Assembly (NCBI GenBank): GCA_964428355.1
Contig: CAYRYU010000020.1
Coordinates: forward strand, 14,330 to 78,329
Direction: 5' to 3'
Length of the DNA stretch: 64,000 bases
Source of the DNA: CAYRYU01 sp964428355
GTDB taxonomy: Bacteria; Muiribacteriota; Ozemobacteria; Ozemobacterales; Ozemobacteraceae
Shown piece after piece: positions 44,668-53,809 of this stretch (its first letter is position 1; each line of letters begins with the position of its first letter). Both the position numbers and the translations under genes were made by a program. The notes under the pieces are model-generated. The model saw only the letters and a list, made by a program, of their open reading frames with translations, ran no database searches and was not told the origin of the DNA.

Positions 44668-46461
44668 ATGCCTGAACCGGACTCGCGGCCGGGACTCCTG
44701 GAACGACTTTTACCCCTTTTGATCGTCTTTCTGGCCTATTTCCCGAGCCTTTCGGAGTCGTTCCACAACCTGGACGATCCCGAACTTACCTTCAACAACC
44801 CCCTTCTTCACCTCCCGTTCCTCGATGCGCTCCGCAAGATCTTCACCTCCACGATGGTGGACATCTACCAGCCTTTGAACGTTCTCTCCCTCGGTCTCGA
44901 AGCGCGTTGGATCGGACTGGATCCGTTCGTTTTCCGGCTCGACAACATCCTTTTGCATCTGGCGAACACTTTCATGGCGGGTGCGATCGCCCGCCGTTTC
45001 GGGGTGGGACGCTGCGGTTGCGTCCTGGCAGCGCTTCTTTTCGGTCTCCACCCCACCCGTACTGAAGCAGTGGCCTGGATCACCAGCCGGAAGGATGTCC
45101 TGAGCGGCTTCTTCTTCCTGGCGGGGGTCCTCTGCTGTCTCGAGTACCTCGGCCAACCCCGATCGACGATGAGATGTGGGATGCTCGTCTGCGGCCTCGG
45201 AAGCATGCTTTCGAAGCCCACCACCGCTTTCTACCCGTTCGTCCTTTTCCTGATCGGTTTCCAGAAGGGGGGGTGGACATTCCGTCGTTGCCTTTTGACC
45301 TTTCTCCCGGATTTTCTCGTTCTGGCAATCGTCTTTCATATCAACCGGGTGCTCGCGCCTGCCGATATCCAGGCTTTTGCAAGGATGATCCCGGTCCAGT
45401 GGCGGTTGCTCATGGGGGAAATCGGGACAGGGGTGCTGATCCGGTATCTCCTGTTCCCTTTCGACCTTCCGGTGCTCATTCCCCAACCGGTCAGCCCGAC
45501 TGAAGTCCTTGGGGCGGGACACCTCCTGGAGGGCCTGTTTCCTGTCCTTCTGCTCTATCTCCTTGTCAGGGCGCCACGCCAGAGCCGTTTGTACCTTGGC
45601 GCCTGGTGGTTCGCCCTGGGGATGGTCCCCATAATCGGGGGAAGGGTCACCGGCGTCCTCACCTACGAGCTGACCGCGATCCGGTATCTGTATATCCCAC
45701 CCCTTGGAGCCTTTATCTGGTGCGGGGGGTTTTTCGGCCCCTGGCTGTCGGACAGGAGAGTCCGGCGGGGAAGGTGGTGGCTCGCAAGCCTGTGTTTTGC
45801 GGGTGTTTTTTCCTTCTTCGCCTGGCAGACCGCGAGGCTTGCACCCCTCTGGGGCCAGCCCAGGAAGCTCTGGGAGCGGGCGGTCGGGCAGTTCCCGGTT
45901 TCCAGGAATCTCCTTGCGCTCGGCAGGGTCGCCCTGGTCGAGAAGGATTTCCCCGCAGCTCTGGATGCCCTTCTGGAGGCCGAGAGGAGATTCGGAGGCC
46001 AGAGTTCCCATTGGACCGGAGCCACTCTCGACGAAATCCGGTACTACGCATCCATGGCTCATTCAAGGCTGGGAAATGTGGCCTCCGCACAAGCTGAGAT
46101 TCTCCAGGCGATCAGGGAATCCCCCCGAAACGCCCGGTATCATCATGCCCGTGGCGTCCAGTTGCTTCAGGAAGGCCGGTTGCCCGAAGCTCTCGATTTC
46201 TTCCAACAAGCCCAGAAGCTCGATCCGGAGTTTCCGGGAGGTTGGTGTGACGGCGGCCTTGCCCTTTCCCGGCTGGGAAGAAACCCGGAAGCCCTGGCCG
46301 CTCTCGGCCGTGCACGGGAGCTTTCTCCCAGGAACCCCGCGGTCCTTCGGAATACCGCGACCGTCCTCGATGCTCTGGGTCGGACCGATGAGTCCGGGAG
46401 GCTTCGGGCCGAGGCGGACCGTCTCGTCACCGACATCCTCGATCTCCAGGGAACCTGGTAG
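44668..46461 (+). CDS. TMTC-like membrane glycosyltransferase with TPR repeats
   Basis: 597 residues. The first ~400 residues are a multi-spanning GT-C region: FHNLDDPELTFNNPLLH, TMVDIYQPLNVLSLGLE, LLHLANTFMAGAIARRFG, and the signature LLFGLHPTRTEAVAWITSRK then DVLSGFFFLAG. This is the DUF1736/TMTC-type arrangement seen in bacterial TPR proteins and in eukaryotic O-mannosyltransferases. The C-terminal ~180 residues hold TPR units (ALDFFQQAQKLDPEFPGGW, EALAALGRARELSPRNPAVL). The likely role is protein O-glycosylation in the periplasm; donor and target are unknown. It follows aroC closely, and a bidirectional terminator ends the operon. Confidence 0.85.
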   Translation: MPEPDSRPGLLERLLPLLIVFLAYFPSLSESFHNLDDPELTFNNPLLHLPFLDALRKIFTSTMVDIYQPLNVLSLGLEARWIGLDPFVFRLDNILLHLANTFMAGAIARRFGVGRCGCVLAALLFGLHPTRTEAVAWITSRKDVLSGFFFLAGVLCCLEYLGQPRSTMRCGMLVCGLGSMLSKPTTAFYPFVLFLIGFQKGGWTFRRCLLTFLPDFLVLAIVFHINRVLAPADIQAFARMIPVQWRLLMGEIGTGVLIRYLLFPFDLPVLIPQPVSPTEVLGAGHLLEGLFPVLLLYLLVRAPRQSRLYLGAWWFALGMVPIIGGRVTGVLTYELTAIRYLYIPPLGAFIWCGGFFGPWLSDRRVRRGRWWLASLCFAGVFSFFAWQTARLAPLWGQPRKLWERAVGQFPVSRNLLALGRVALVEKDFPAALDALLEAERRFGGQSSHWTGATLDEIRYYASMAHSRLGNVASAQAEILQAIRESPRNARYHHARGVQLLQEGRLPEALDFFQQAQKLDPEFPGGWCDGGLALSRLGRNPEALAALGRARELSPRNPAVLRNTATVLDALGRTDESGRLRAEADRLVTDILDLQGTW

Positions 46462-46464
46462 GAG

Positions 46465-46498
46465 ACCGGAAAACCGGGTGTCCCCCGGTTTTTCCGGT
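46465..46498. terminator. Bidirectional terminator between convergent operons
   Basis: Left arm ACCGGAAAACCGGG and right arm CCCGGTTTTTCCGGT pair over ~14 bp with one bulged T and a short loop. It lies between the rightward TMTC-like gene and the leftward TPR gene and has A and T tracts inside the stem rather than after it. Confidence 0.7.
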
Positions 46499-46502
46499 TC
46501 CC

Positions 46503-47900
46503 TCAGGCGGCCTTTGGCTTGGGGGAAGGTTCGGAATGCCGTAGGAAATAGCTGGCTTCGCGGCCCCAGGAGGAGTCCGGTTCCTGCTCCACGACCTGGC
46601 GGAACCTCTCCAGGCTGGTGGGAAGGTTCAGCTCGCGTTCCAGGAGGCCGAGACGGAACAGCTCTTCGGTGGTGTGCTTCTTCAGGGATACGATCCTTGC
46701 AAGGGCATCGTACTCCTCGCGCTTGTTTCCCAGGGTCCTCATTACGCGCGCGATTCCCCTGAAGGAGGGAATGAACTCGTCGTTTACCAGCAGGACTTTG
46801 CGGAATTCCTCCAGGGCGGCCTTGGGCCTCCCCATTTCGAAAAGGACTTCGCCATAGAGACGGTGTCCGTCGATGTGACCGGGATGCTCCTTGAAAAGGA
46901 CTTCCAGCACGGCGAGTGAATCCGAGTGACGCCGGAGCCTCCGGAGCAGGTCGGCATGGGCCATGGTGTACGAGTCGATCTCGGGGAAACGCCGGGCGAG
47001 CTTCCGATAGACCTCCCGGGCGGAATCGAGCTCACCGGCTTTGTCGTAGAGGTCCGCCAGGGTCTTGGTGACCTTGAGGTTGTCGGGCTCGATTTCAGAG
47101 AGCTTCTCTATCGTGACCAGCGCCCTGTCCCAATCCCCGATGTTCGCGTAACAGTGTGCCAGCAGGAACAATGCCCGGGGGTTGTTCTTCATTCCTTTCA
47201 GTGTCGTGACGAGCGGAGGAATCGCCATCGCGTACTTCTTCTGGTGGAAATAGCACTGGGCAAGGTTCAGATGGGCATCGAACGCGCTGGGGTTGATCAT
47301 GACGACCCGGCGGAAATTCTCCGCGGCCCCCGAGAGATCCCCGCGACGCATGATGATCGTTCCAAGCGCGAAGCGTCCGGCTTCGTGGCCGGGATCGATC
47401 TGTAGAAGCGACTCGTACTGGGCCTGCGCGGCACCGAACTCCCCGTGCCTCCGCAGAACCTCTCCCAGGGCAAGGCGGATGTCCGTTCGCTTCGGGGCGA
47501 TCGAAACTGCGCGTTGCAGGTTCAGGACCTGGCCTTCGGCGTTTCCCTCCATGAAAGCAAGGCGGGCGAAAGCGACGAACACTCCTTCGTTCCTGGGATC
47601 AAGCTCCAGCGCCCTTTCGAGAGTGAAGCGGGCCTCTTCGAACTGCCGGCAATGGGCAAGGCAGAGCCCAAGGTCGACCAGTGAGGTGACATTGGCGGGG
47701 TCTTTCGCCAAGAGCCTTCGCAGGAGAGGAACCGCCTCGTCATGCGCCCCGTTTCGCTGATGGAGCCGGATGAGCTTCAACAGCGTTTCAGGAGCAGGAT
47801 CGTCTGCGCAAGCCTGTGTTTCGAGAGCCCGGATAACGAACTGGAGGTCGCGGGGAGCCTCGGTCCTTTTCTCCGGTGCGTTGTTGGGATTCTGCGTCAA
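46503..47900 (-). CDS. TPR-repeat protein
   Basis: 465 residues, no signal peptide or membrane helix. About ten TPR units cover residues ~35-430, e.g. HDEAVPLLRRLLAKDPANVT, QFEEARFTLERALELDPRNE, DLSGAAENFRRVVMINPSAF. TPRs form a superhelix for protein binding. The start ATG overlaps the rpe stop (ATGA), so the two are translationally coupled. It ends the MCP/rlmN/PASTA/pseudokinase/rpe run. No enzymatic domain is seen; a role as scaffold for the pseudokinase module is an inference from the operon only. Confidence 0.88.
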   Translation of the reverse strand: MTQNPNNAPEKRTEAPRDLQFVIRALETQACADDPAPETLLKLIRLHQRNGAHDEAVPLLRRLLAKDPANVTSLVDLGLCLAHCRQFEEARFTLERALELDPRNEGVFVAFARLAFMEGNAEGQVLNLQRAVSIAPKRTDIRLALGEVLRRHGEFGAAQAQYESLLQIDPGHEAGRFALGTIIMRRGDLSGAAENFRRVVMINPSAFDAHLNLAQCYFHQKKYAMAIPPLVTTLKGMKNNPRALFLLAHCYANIGDWDRALVTIEKLSEIEPDNLKVTKTLADLYDKAGELDSAREVYRKLARRFPEIDSYTMAHADLLRRLRRHSDSLAVLEVLFKEHPGHIDGHRLYGEVLFEMGRPKAALEEFRKVLLVNDEFIPSFRGIARVMRTLGNKREEYDALARIVSLKKHTTEELFRLGLLERELNLPTSLERFRQVVEQEPDSSWGREASYFLRHSEPSPKPKAA

Positions 47901-48565
47901 TTGGATTCCTCCAGGGATCTGAGTCTTCGGACCAGGGCCGGCCGGTCGGTATCACCGAAAAAGGCGGATCCCATGACGAGCATGTCCGCTCCGGCCTCGA
48001 GTACGCGGTGCGCGTTGTTCCCGTCGATCCCACCGTCGACCTCGATGAGGGTCGGGAAGCCGAGCCTGTCGATCATGGATCGAAGGGTCGAGATCTTTCC
48101 CAGCACCGGTTCGAGCATCGACTGCCCTCCGAAGCCAGGGTTGACGGTCATGATGAGGATGTGGTCGCAGACGTCCAGTAGATACTCGAGGCCATCCAAC
48201 GGGGTTTGGGGGTTGAGTGAGAGCCCTCCCGGGATGCCCATCTTTCGTAACTGGGCGAGGTACCTCTGGGAATGAAGGCATGCCTCGAGGTGAAACGTTA
48301 TCCGATCAACTCCCGCCTTCTGATAACGTTCGAACCAGTCATGGGGCTTTTCGATCATCAGGTGGACGTCGAAGGGAAGCTTTGAATGAGGGCGAAGGGA
48401 GGAAATGACCGGGGGGCCGAAGGTGAGGTTGGGGACGAAGTGGCCGTCCATCACGTCCAGATGGACCCAGTCCGCTCCGGAATCCGTGATCGACTGGAGT
48501 TCCGTTGCCAGCCTCGAAAAGTCGGCCGAAAGGATCGATGGCGCGATAATGACTCTTTTCCCCAT
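47897..48565 (-). CDS. rpe: Ribulose-phosphate 3-epimerase
   Basis: 222 residues, the usual length. Interconverts ribulose 5-phosphate and xylulose 5-phosphate in the pentose phosphate pathway. TIM-barrel motifs: IIAPSILSADFSRL, VHLDVMDGHFVPN (catalytic Asp37, metal-binding His), LPFDVHLMIEKP, MTVNPGFGGQ, and IEVDGGIDGNNA with the second catalytic Asp. It starts 4 bp after the pseudokinase stop (once the assembly gap is corrected) and overlaps the TPR gene by 4 bp. Confidence 0.95.
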   Translation of the reverse strand: MGKRVIIAPSILSADFSRLATELQSITDSGADWVHLDVMDGHFVPNLTFGPPVISSLRPHSKLPFDVHLMIEKPHDWFERYQKAGVDRITFHLEACLHSQRYLAQLRKMGIPGGLSLNPQTPLDGLEYLLDVCDHILIMTVNPGFGGQSMLEPVLGKISTLRSMIDRLGFPTLIEVDGGIDGNNAHRVLEAGADMLVMGSAFFGDTDRPALVRRLRSLEESN

Positions 48566-48569
48566 CCCA

Positions 48570-49999
48570 TCACCAGAAAATGATCAATACGACCAGGAGG
48601 AGTATTCCCCCTCCCATGAGAAACAGAGGATTCCGGTACCAGGGAAGATCGTCGCTGTGACGCCAGATCATGCTCTCGGCGGCCCGCCGGCCCCCGTCGA
48701 TCAGCCGAAGGAATGCTGTGGGGACTTCGGAACCCGCGGCCGTGGCCACCGCCGCGACGGCTTGTGCCGCTCCCGCCGCATGCCCCTTCCCAAGGTTGGC
48801 AGTCCCCATCTGGACCCGGTGCGGGCCGGATTTCCCGGTAGCGGTCTGATTGACCGCCGCGGCCTGGTGGACCGCCGCGGCCTGGTTTCGGGGGANNNNN
48901 NNNNNNNNNNNNNNNNNNNNNNNNNNNNNNNNNNNNNNNNNNNNNNNNNNNNNNNNNNNNNNNNNNNNNNNNNNNNNNNNNNNNNNNNNNNNNNNGCGGT
49001 CTGATTGACCGCCGCGGCCTGGTGGACCGCCGCGGCCTGGTTTCGGGGGACCGCCACGAGCTGCGGCCTCGAGGAACCCGGCGATCCTGGCGTTCCGGGA
49101 CCCCCGCCCACAACGGACTGGGCCAGCTCAGAAAAGGCTTCCATCCTTCCCGTGATCGCGTCGACCACCTCCGAGGCGGTGGCGAGGCGCAACTTCGTGG
49201 CTGTCTTTTCGATGGCGTCCACCCCGCCCGAAAGGTGGATCAGTTCGGACAGGTTCATCAGGAAGGATTCATGGCTCTGAAAGCGCTTCCTGACTTCCCG
49301 AGTAAGCGTTTTCTCGACGAAATCCACAACCAGTTCGATCATTTCCGGGATCAGGCCCGCGTGACGGAGGCGCAACGCCTGCCTGAGGATGGTGTCCCAG
49401 CACTCGTTTATCCCTCCGCGCCTTCGAATAGGAGACTCCCCTGCCAGGAGTTCGAAGAAGGTTGTTCCAAGGAAGAACAGGTCTGACTGGATTCCGACAG
49501 CCTCGTCTGGAACGGGGGCTCCCACGAGTTTCAGGCGGGGCAGCGAGAAGGACAGGATCTTGATCCCACCCTTCGGGGTCCGGATGATGTTCGACAGCTT
49601 CAATGAGCGTATGGAAACGCCCTGCTCGCATGCATACTGGAGAACCATCCCCAGCTGCTGGACGACCTTTCCGGCATCCGCGAAGGAAACGGGGGCTTCC
49701 CTCATCCAGTCGCGAAGGTCCTTCCCCTCGGCGTGCTCCGTGACGACGTATGGCCTGTCCTTCAGCATGTCGACGTCGAGTACGTGGACGACGGAAGCAT
49801 GGGAAAGGGCGGCGAAGGATTTGATCTCCTCGCTGAAGATCTTCACCCTTTCAGGTTGGATGGCCATTTCGGGTTTGAGGATCTTGACGACCACAGAGGC
49901 CCCGGTTTCGATCTCGAGTGCCTCGAAGATGTCGTACATGTGGCTCTCCGCGAGAGAGGACTTGATCTCGTATTTCCCATTGATGAGAGTTCCAATCAT
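48570..49999 (-). CDS. Membrane-anchored Ser/Thr pseudokinase (gene interrupted by artificial gap)
   Basis: The frame begins at ATG 49999 and ends at the stop 48570-48572. A 100-N gap (48896-48995) lies inside, with identical 55-bp flanks; removing 155 bp joins both sides in frame, giving about 424 residues. The N-terminal ~270 residues are a Hanks-type kinase fold. VVVKILKPE keeps the ATP-binding Lys39 and SDLFFLGTTFFELLAG is normal, but the glycine loop is lost, HRD reads IRS (Asp to Ser132) and DFG reads SFS (Asp to Ser150). It should be catalytically dead. An Ala/Gln-rich linker (QAAAV repeats) follows, then a C-terminal membrane helix (FLMGGGILLLVVLIIFW). It lies 28 bp after a PASTA protein gene, suggesting a split PASTA kinase-like sensor. 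Confidence 0.85.
48896..48995. other. Assembly gap (100 N) with 55-bp duplicated flanks
   Basis: 48841-48895 and 48996-49050 are identical. Within these copies an 18-bp sequence (GACCGCCGCGGCCTGGTG type) is itself tandemly repeated, which may have broken assembly. The frame arithmetic (155 bp removed) restores a continuous kinase gene. Confidence 0.9.
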
Positions 50000-50027
50000 G
50001 GTTTCCTCCGATTCTCCGCGAAACGGT

Positions 50028-51227
50028 TCACTGGAGAGGACGTTCCTCGATGGGAACGTCGTTGATGTAGATCTGGACTCGTCCCTGAGGGACCTTGGGA
50101 ACGTTGACCTTGATCACGTCCAGGGGTTTGTGCGTTCCCGAATACACCTGCTCCCGGCCGGATTCCGATACCAGGAAGAACTTGACCTCCTTGGGCATGA
50201 ATCCGTCGGGCATGACGAACTGAACCGGTGTGGATGATTTCTTGGCGGCTCCATCGTCGACCGTGACCGTGGGTGGGGCTTCGGGGTCATCGTCGTCATC
50301 ATCGTCCCCATCAGGCTCCTCTCCGTCGATGACGATCTTGGGAGGGGATCCCTCGGGCTTGGTGGTCCCCGATGTTGACGAACCCGACGAGGTCGGACTG
50401 GTCGTCGGCTTGGGAGCCGGTGGGGGAGTGGTTTCGGACAACTCGAACTTCTTCAGGTCTTCATTTGTCGCGTTTCCTGCGGCGTTTCCGGCTGAAACCA
50501 AAAAATCGATCGCCTGGCCTTCCGGAACGCTTTCATACGGTGCGGGTCTCGTCGAAATGATGATCGAAGTGGCTTTCTCGGGATCCCTTTTCGTCACGAC
50601 CCGGCCTTCTTTCAAACCAAGGGCCGAAAGGCTTTCGCGAAGCGAAAGAAGGCTCCTTCCCGTGAAGTTGGGAAGCGGTGCCCGGGTATCTCCTGAACCC
50701 AGGCTTATCAGCATGTCCACCCCGGCCTGAACCTGGTGGGGGGAGAGGGGAAGCGGAGATTGGGCCATGATCTTGTCCCTCGTAGTTTTGGAGGAGGTCA
50801 GGTAAGCGCGGTTTCCCTCCTTGAGCTGGGCGTTGATGAGGAGAAGGACCGACTCCCGGAGGTTCTTCTGGCAGATATCGGGGACGCTGACCTGCTTGCT
50901 GCCGAGCGAAATGGTCAAGAACACCTTCTTGTTGGGTTTGACCTTGGTTCCGGGCTCGGGAAACTGCGCCAGGACGTGGTCTTTGGGAAATCTGGCGTCG
51001 AACTTCTCGTCCCTCTTCTCGATGTTCAGTTCGGATGGCTTTTCCTTGATCACCTGGACGAGGTGCTTGCCCCGGAAGTCGGGAACCTCGATGGTCTCGC
51101 CGCGGTTGAAATACTCGTTCAGCTTGTCCTTGACGTAGAAAAAGCCGCCAATCAGCGCTGCAAGGAAAATAGCGAGCAACAGGACCATCTTGAACATGAT
51201 CAACAGACAGGATTCTTTTTTCGCCAT
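50028..51227 (-). CDS. Membrane PASTA-domain protein
   Basis: 399 residues. A single N-terminal membrane helix (FKMVLLLAIFLAALIGGFF, ~12-30), then three PASTA domains: ~46-110 (IEVPDFRGKHLVQVIKEK), ~113-180 (VSVPDICQKNLRESVLLLIN) and ~186-250 (PLPNFTGRSLLSLRESLSAL). After them come a Pro/Thr/Ser-rich linker, an acidic run of seven aspartates, and a small beta domain (VKVNVPKVPQGRVQIYINDV). PASTA domains bind muropeptides and usually sit on the kinase itself. Here the kinase is a separate adjacent gene. It starts 3 bp after the rlmN stop. Confidence 0.88.
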   Translation of the reverse strand: MAKKESCLLIMFKMVLLLAIFLAALIGGFFYVKDKLNEYFNRGETIEVPDFRGKHLVQVIKEKPSELNIEKRDEKFDARFPKDHVLAQFPEPGTKVKPNKKVFLTISLGSKQVSVPDICQKNLRESVLLLINAQLKEGNRAYLTSSKTTRDKIMAQSPLPLSPHQVQAGVDMLISLGSGDTRAPLPNFTGRSLLSLRESLSALGLKEGRVVTKRDPEKATSIIISTRPAPYESVPEGQAIDFLVSAGNAAGNATNEDLKKFELSETTPPPAPKPTTSPTSSGSSTSGTTKPEGSPPKIVIDGEEPDGDDDDDDDPEAPPTVTVDDGAAKKSSTPVQFVMPDGFMPKEVKFFLVSESGREQVYSGTHKPLDVIKVNVPKVPQGRVQIYINDVPIEERPLQ

Positions 51228-51230
51228 GGG

Positions 51231-52259
51231 TCAGTTTCCGGCCAGCTGGCCGCAGGCGGCCAGGATCGGGCCGCCCCGGGACTTTCGGATCGTCACGGGG
51301 ATACCCTCCTTCTTGAGGACTTTCTTGAACTCCTTTTCCGCCTCCTGGGACGAAGGTTTGAAGGAGCACCCCGGAAAGGGGTTGAACCTGACGAGGTTGA
51401 CGTGGCAAAGCAGGTCCTTGCAGAACGCGGCGAGGTTCATTGCATCCGAAATGTGGTCGTTGACCTTGTCCAGGAGAACCACCTCGAAAGTCACGCGCCG
51501 GCTTGTCCGGCTGATGTAGTCAGAGACCGCCTTCCGGATCCTTGCAAGCGAGTGGGTCCGGTTCATGGGGATGATGCGCGTCCTGAGATCCTCGTCGGCC
51601 GAGTGAAGGGAGACCGCGAGGTTGACCTCGCCCGGACGGTCGGCCAATTCCTTGATGCCGTCGATGATTCCGACTGTCGAGATGGTGATGCGGCGGGTGG
51701 CCATCCCGATTCCCTTGGAGTCGGTAAGCCGGTCGATCGCCGTGAAGACGGCCTTCCGGTTCAGGAAAGGTTCGCCCATCCCCATGAAGACGACGTTGGT
51801 GGGCTTCTTTCTGGCCTCGCGGCAAACCGAAAGGAACTGGATAAGGATTTCGTCCGCCGTAAGGTTCTGGGCCTTTCGCCCTCCCCGGGTCCCGGTCCGG
51901 CAAAAGAGGCATCCAACGGGACATCCGGTCTGGCAGGAGAGGCATACGGTAAGGGCATCCTCTTCGGGAATCGCCACCGTTTCAGTGGCGAGTTCTCCGG
52001 GAAGTGGGATCACGAGTTTGAAGGTTCCATCATCCGCCGTGAGCTTTTCCCGGGGTCGTGGAAGGATCTCGGGGAAGCGCTCGGCAAGGGCCGCCCTGAC
52101 CTCCTTGGAGATGTTCGTCATCCGGTCGAAATCGAAGACCGATTTCCGGAAAATCCATTCCCAGACCTGGATTGCACGGAACTTTTCCAGCCCCATGTCC
52201 TGGACGACTTTGGCGAATTCCTCGAAATCGAGGGAAAGCAACGGAAGTTGGCCCATCAT
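51231..52259 (-). CDS. rlmN: Dual-specificity RNA methyltransferase RlmN
   Basis: 342 residues from ATG 52259; the next ATG (52256) sits 6 bases from GGAGG and may be the real start. Radical SAM enzyme that methylates C2 of A2503 in 23S rRNA and A37 in some tRNAs. The 4Fe-4S site is CPVGCLFC (CX3CX2C). Other motifs: FRAIQVWEWIFRK, VVFMGMGEPFLN, AVSLHSADEDLR, LVRFNPFPG, and RGGPILAACGQLAG with the catalytic cysteine. It lies 57 bp downstream of the MCP gene and 3 bp before the PASTA gene. Confidence 0.95.
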   Translation of the reverse strand: MMGQLPLLSLDFEEFAKVVQDMGLEKFRAIQVWEWIFRKSVFDFDRMTNISKEVRAALAERFPEILPRPREKLTADDGTFKLVIPLPGELATETVAIPEEDALTVCLSCQTGCPVGCLFCRTGTRGGRKAQNLTADEILIQFLSVCREARKKPTNVVFMGMGEPFLNRKAVFTAIDRLTDSKGIGMATRRITISTVGIIDGIKELADRPGEVNLAVSLHSADEDLRTRIIPMNRTHSLARIRKAVSDYISRTSRRVTFEVVLLDKVNDHISDAMNLAAFCKDLLCHVNLVRFNPFPGCSFKPSSQEAEKEFKKVLKKEGIPVTIRKSRGGPILAACGQLAGN

Positions 52260-52316
52260 TACCCTCCAGTCAAGACATCGGCATGAGAGGGAAAAGATCT
52301 GACCGGTAATTGAAAA

Positions 52317-53705
52317 TCAGCGGAAATTGAACTTTTCGAGCATGTCGCTCATCAGTTGTGCCAGGGTCAGGATCTCCTTGTTCGTCCCCACATACTGACG
52401 GATATAGGTGAGCTGCTCGTTCACACCGTTCGCGACCCGCTTGGTTCCTTCCGAGGTGATCCGCGTTGCACCGAAGATGCTCTCGATGTTCTGCCGGAGG
52501 GAGTCGATGTTGGCCGATTGCTCGCGGCTGGCGTTGGAAATGTCCTGGATCATCTTGTTGACGTTCGTGACCGAAGCCACGATCAGGGTGAGGTTCTTTC
52601 CGGCGATGTTGGCGACGTTCACGCCCTCCATGACCCGTGCGGCACCTTTGTTGATGGTCTGGACCGCTTTTCCGGTCTTTTCCAGCATGCCCTTGACCTT
52701 TTTCCCTATATCCTCGGCCGCTTCCCCGGATTCCTCGGCGAGCTTCCGGACCTCGTCCGCGACGACGGTGAATCCCTGCCCGTGCTCTCCCGCACGGGCG
52801 GCCTCGATGGCGGCGTTGAGCGCGAGAAGGTTGGTCTGGTGGGCGATCGCGGTGATGGTGTTGACGATTTCACCGATCTGCTTGCTGGCGGAGTTGAGAT
52901 TCTCGATGACATCCTCGAGAGCTATGACCTCGTCCTTTATGGACTCCATGGTCGAAATGGTTTCGGAAACGGCTTTTCCGCCTTCGGTGGCGATGGTCGC
53001 AGCGTCCGCGCTGTCCTGGGCGGCTTTCTGGGAGCGGTCGGCGATGGTCTGTGCGCTCGTGGAAACCTCTTCGATGCTCGCGGTCGTGGATTCGAGGGTG
53101 TTGGCGATGTAGTTCGAGCTTCGGGAGATCTCCTGGACGTCGGTAAAAAAGTGCCGAACGTTTTCGTCGGAAAAAACCACCGAGGTGGTGAGGGGTTCGA
53201 TCTTCCCACGCATTTCCTGGGTCAGGGAGTAGGTCTCGCCCAGGATGTTGCGGGTGGTCTGGAGGAACTTTTCCAGACTCGTATGAATCGTTCCCAGGTC
53301 CAGGTCGGAGTTCTTTGCGTCTTCTTTTTCGAATCTCCGGATCTTTTCGAAGAACTCGGCAAGGGGGGAGACGGAACTGGTGAGAAAACCCCAGAAAAGC
53401 AGCCCGACGAGGGGGACGAAAACCACGCTTCCGATCAGGAAGATCCGTGAGGCGGACTCGAGCAGGTCAAGCCCCTCTTCCAACCTCTGGAGCCCGGGTT
53501 TCTGCCCTTCGAGATACTCGAACACGTCGAGGCGGGTGTTTTCCTGAGAGCTGAGCTGTCGGATTCCGAGTGCCGCGCCCTTGTGTTTCAGGGGATCCCC
53601 GACTTTTCGGAGAAGGAAGTTGGCAGCGAAGGTGGGGATGAGGACACCCAAAACCACCAGCACCACAAGCTTGACCTGGAGAGAGAAAGCCTTTCCTGCT
53701 GCCAT
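52317..53705 (-). CDS. Methyl-accepting chemotaxis protein
   Basis: 462 residues. Two membrane helices (about 10-30 and 88-112) flank a short periplasmic segment of ~55 residues, so it likely senses membrane-near or internal signals rather than a large ligand. A HAMP-like region follows, and then the signalling domain with the hairpin tip IAHQTNLLALNAAIEAARAG and FTVVADEVRKLAEES. No cheA, cheW or cheY is in the window. An extended -10 promoter lies upstream, and rlmN follows on the same strand. Confidence 0.9.
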   Translation of the reverse strand: MAAGKAFSLQVKLVVLVVLGVLIPTFAANFLLRKVGDPLKHKGAALGIRQLSSQENTRLDVFEYLEGQKPGLQRLEEGLDLLESASRIFLIGSVVFVPLVGLLFWGFLTSSVSPLAEFFEKIRRFEKEDAKNSDLDLGTIHTSLEKFLQTTRNILGETYSLTQEMRGKIEPLTTSVVFSDENVRHFFTDVQEISRSSNYIANTLESTTASIEEVSTSAQTIADRSQKAAQDSADAATIATEGGKAVSETISTMESIKDEVIALEDVIENLNSASKQIGEIVNTITAIAHQTNLLALNAAIEAARAGEHGQGFTVVADEVRKLAEESGEAAEDIGKKVKGMLEKTGKAVQTINKGAARVMEGVNVANIAGKNLTLIVASVTNVNKMIQDISNASREQSANIDSLRQNIESIFGATRITSEGTKRVANGVNEQLTYIRQYVGTNKEILTLAQLMSDMLEKFNFR

Positions 53706-53740
53706 TTTCTCGCTTCGAATCCCGATTCGGTCCGGGGGTC

Positions 53741-53749
53741 ATTCTACCA
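53741..53749 (-). promoter_or_regulatory. Extended -10 promoter for the MCP gene
   Basis: The minus strand reads TGG-TAGAAT, with -35 TGTTCA 17 bp upstream. Predicted transcript start is about 30 bp before the ATG at 53705. Confidence 0.55.
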
Positions 53750-53809
53750 CACCCGGATCGGAGTGAACATTTCCGGGCCGGTCAAGGCGATCACTCCGGT
53801 GCCCGGGAG

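Noticed and set aside
48701..48895. Arg/Pro-rich C-terminus of the pseudokinase when the gap is taken literally
   Set aside because: It is out of frame with the true C-terminal membrane segment; merging the 55-bp duplicate removes it.
50736..52286. 516-codon plus-strand frame over the PASTA and rlmN genes
   Set aside because: Antisense to two genes with clear families and motifs; its own sequence has no recognisable domain.
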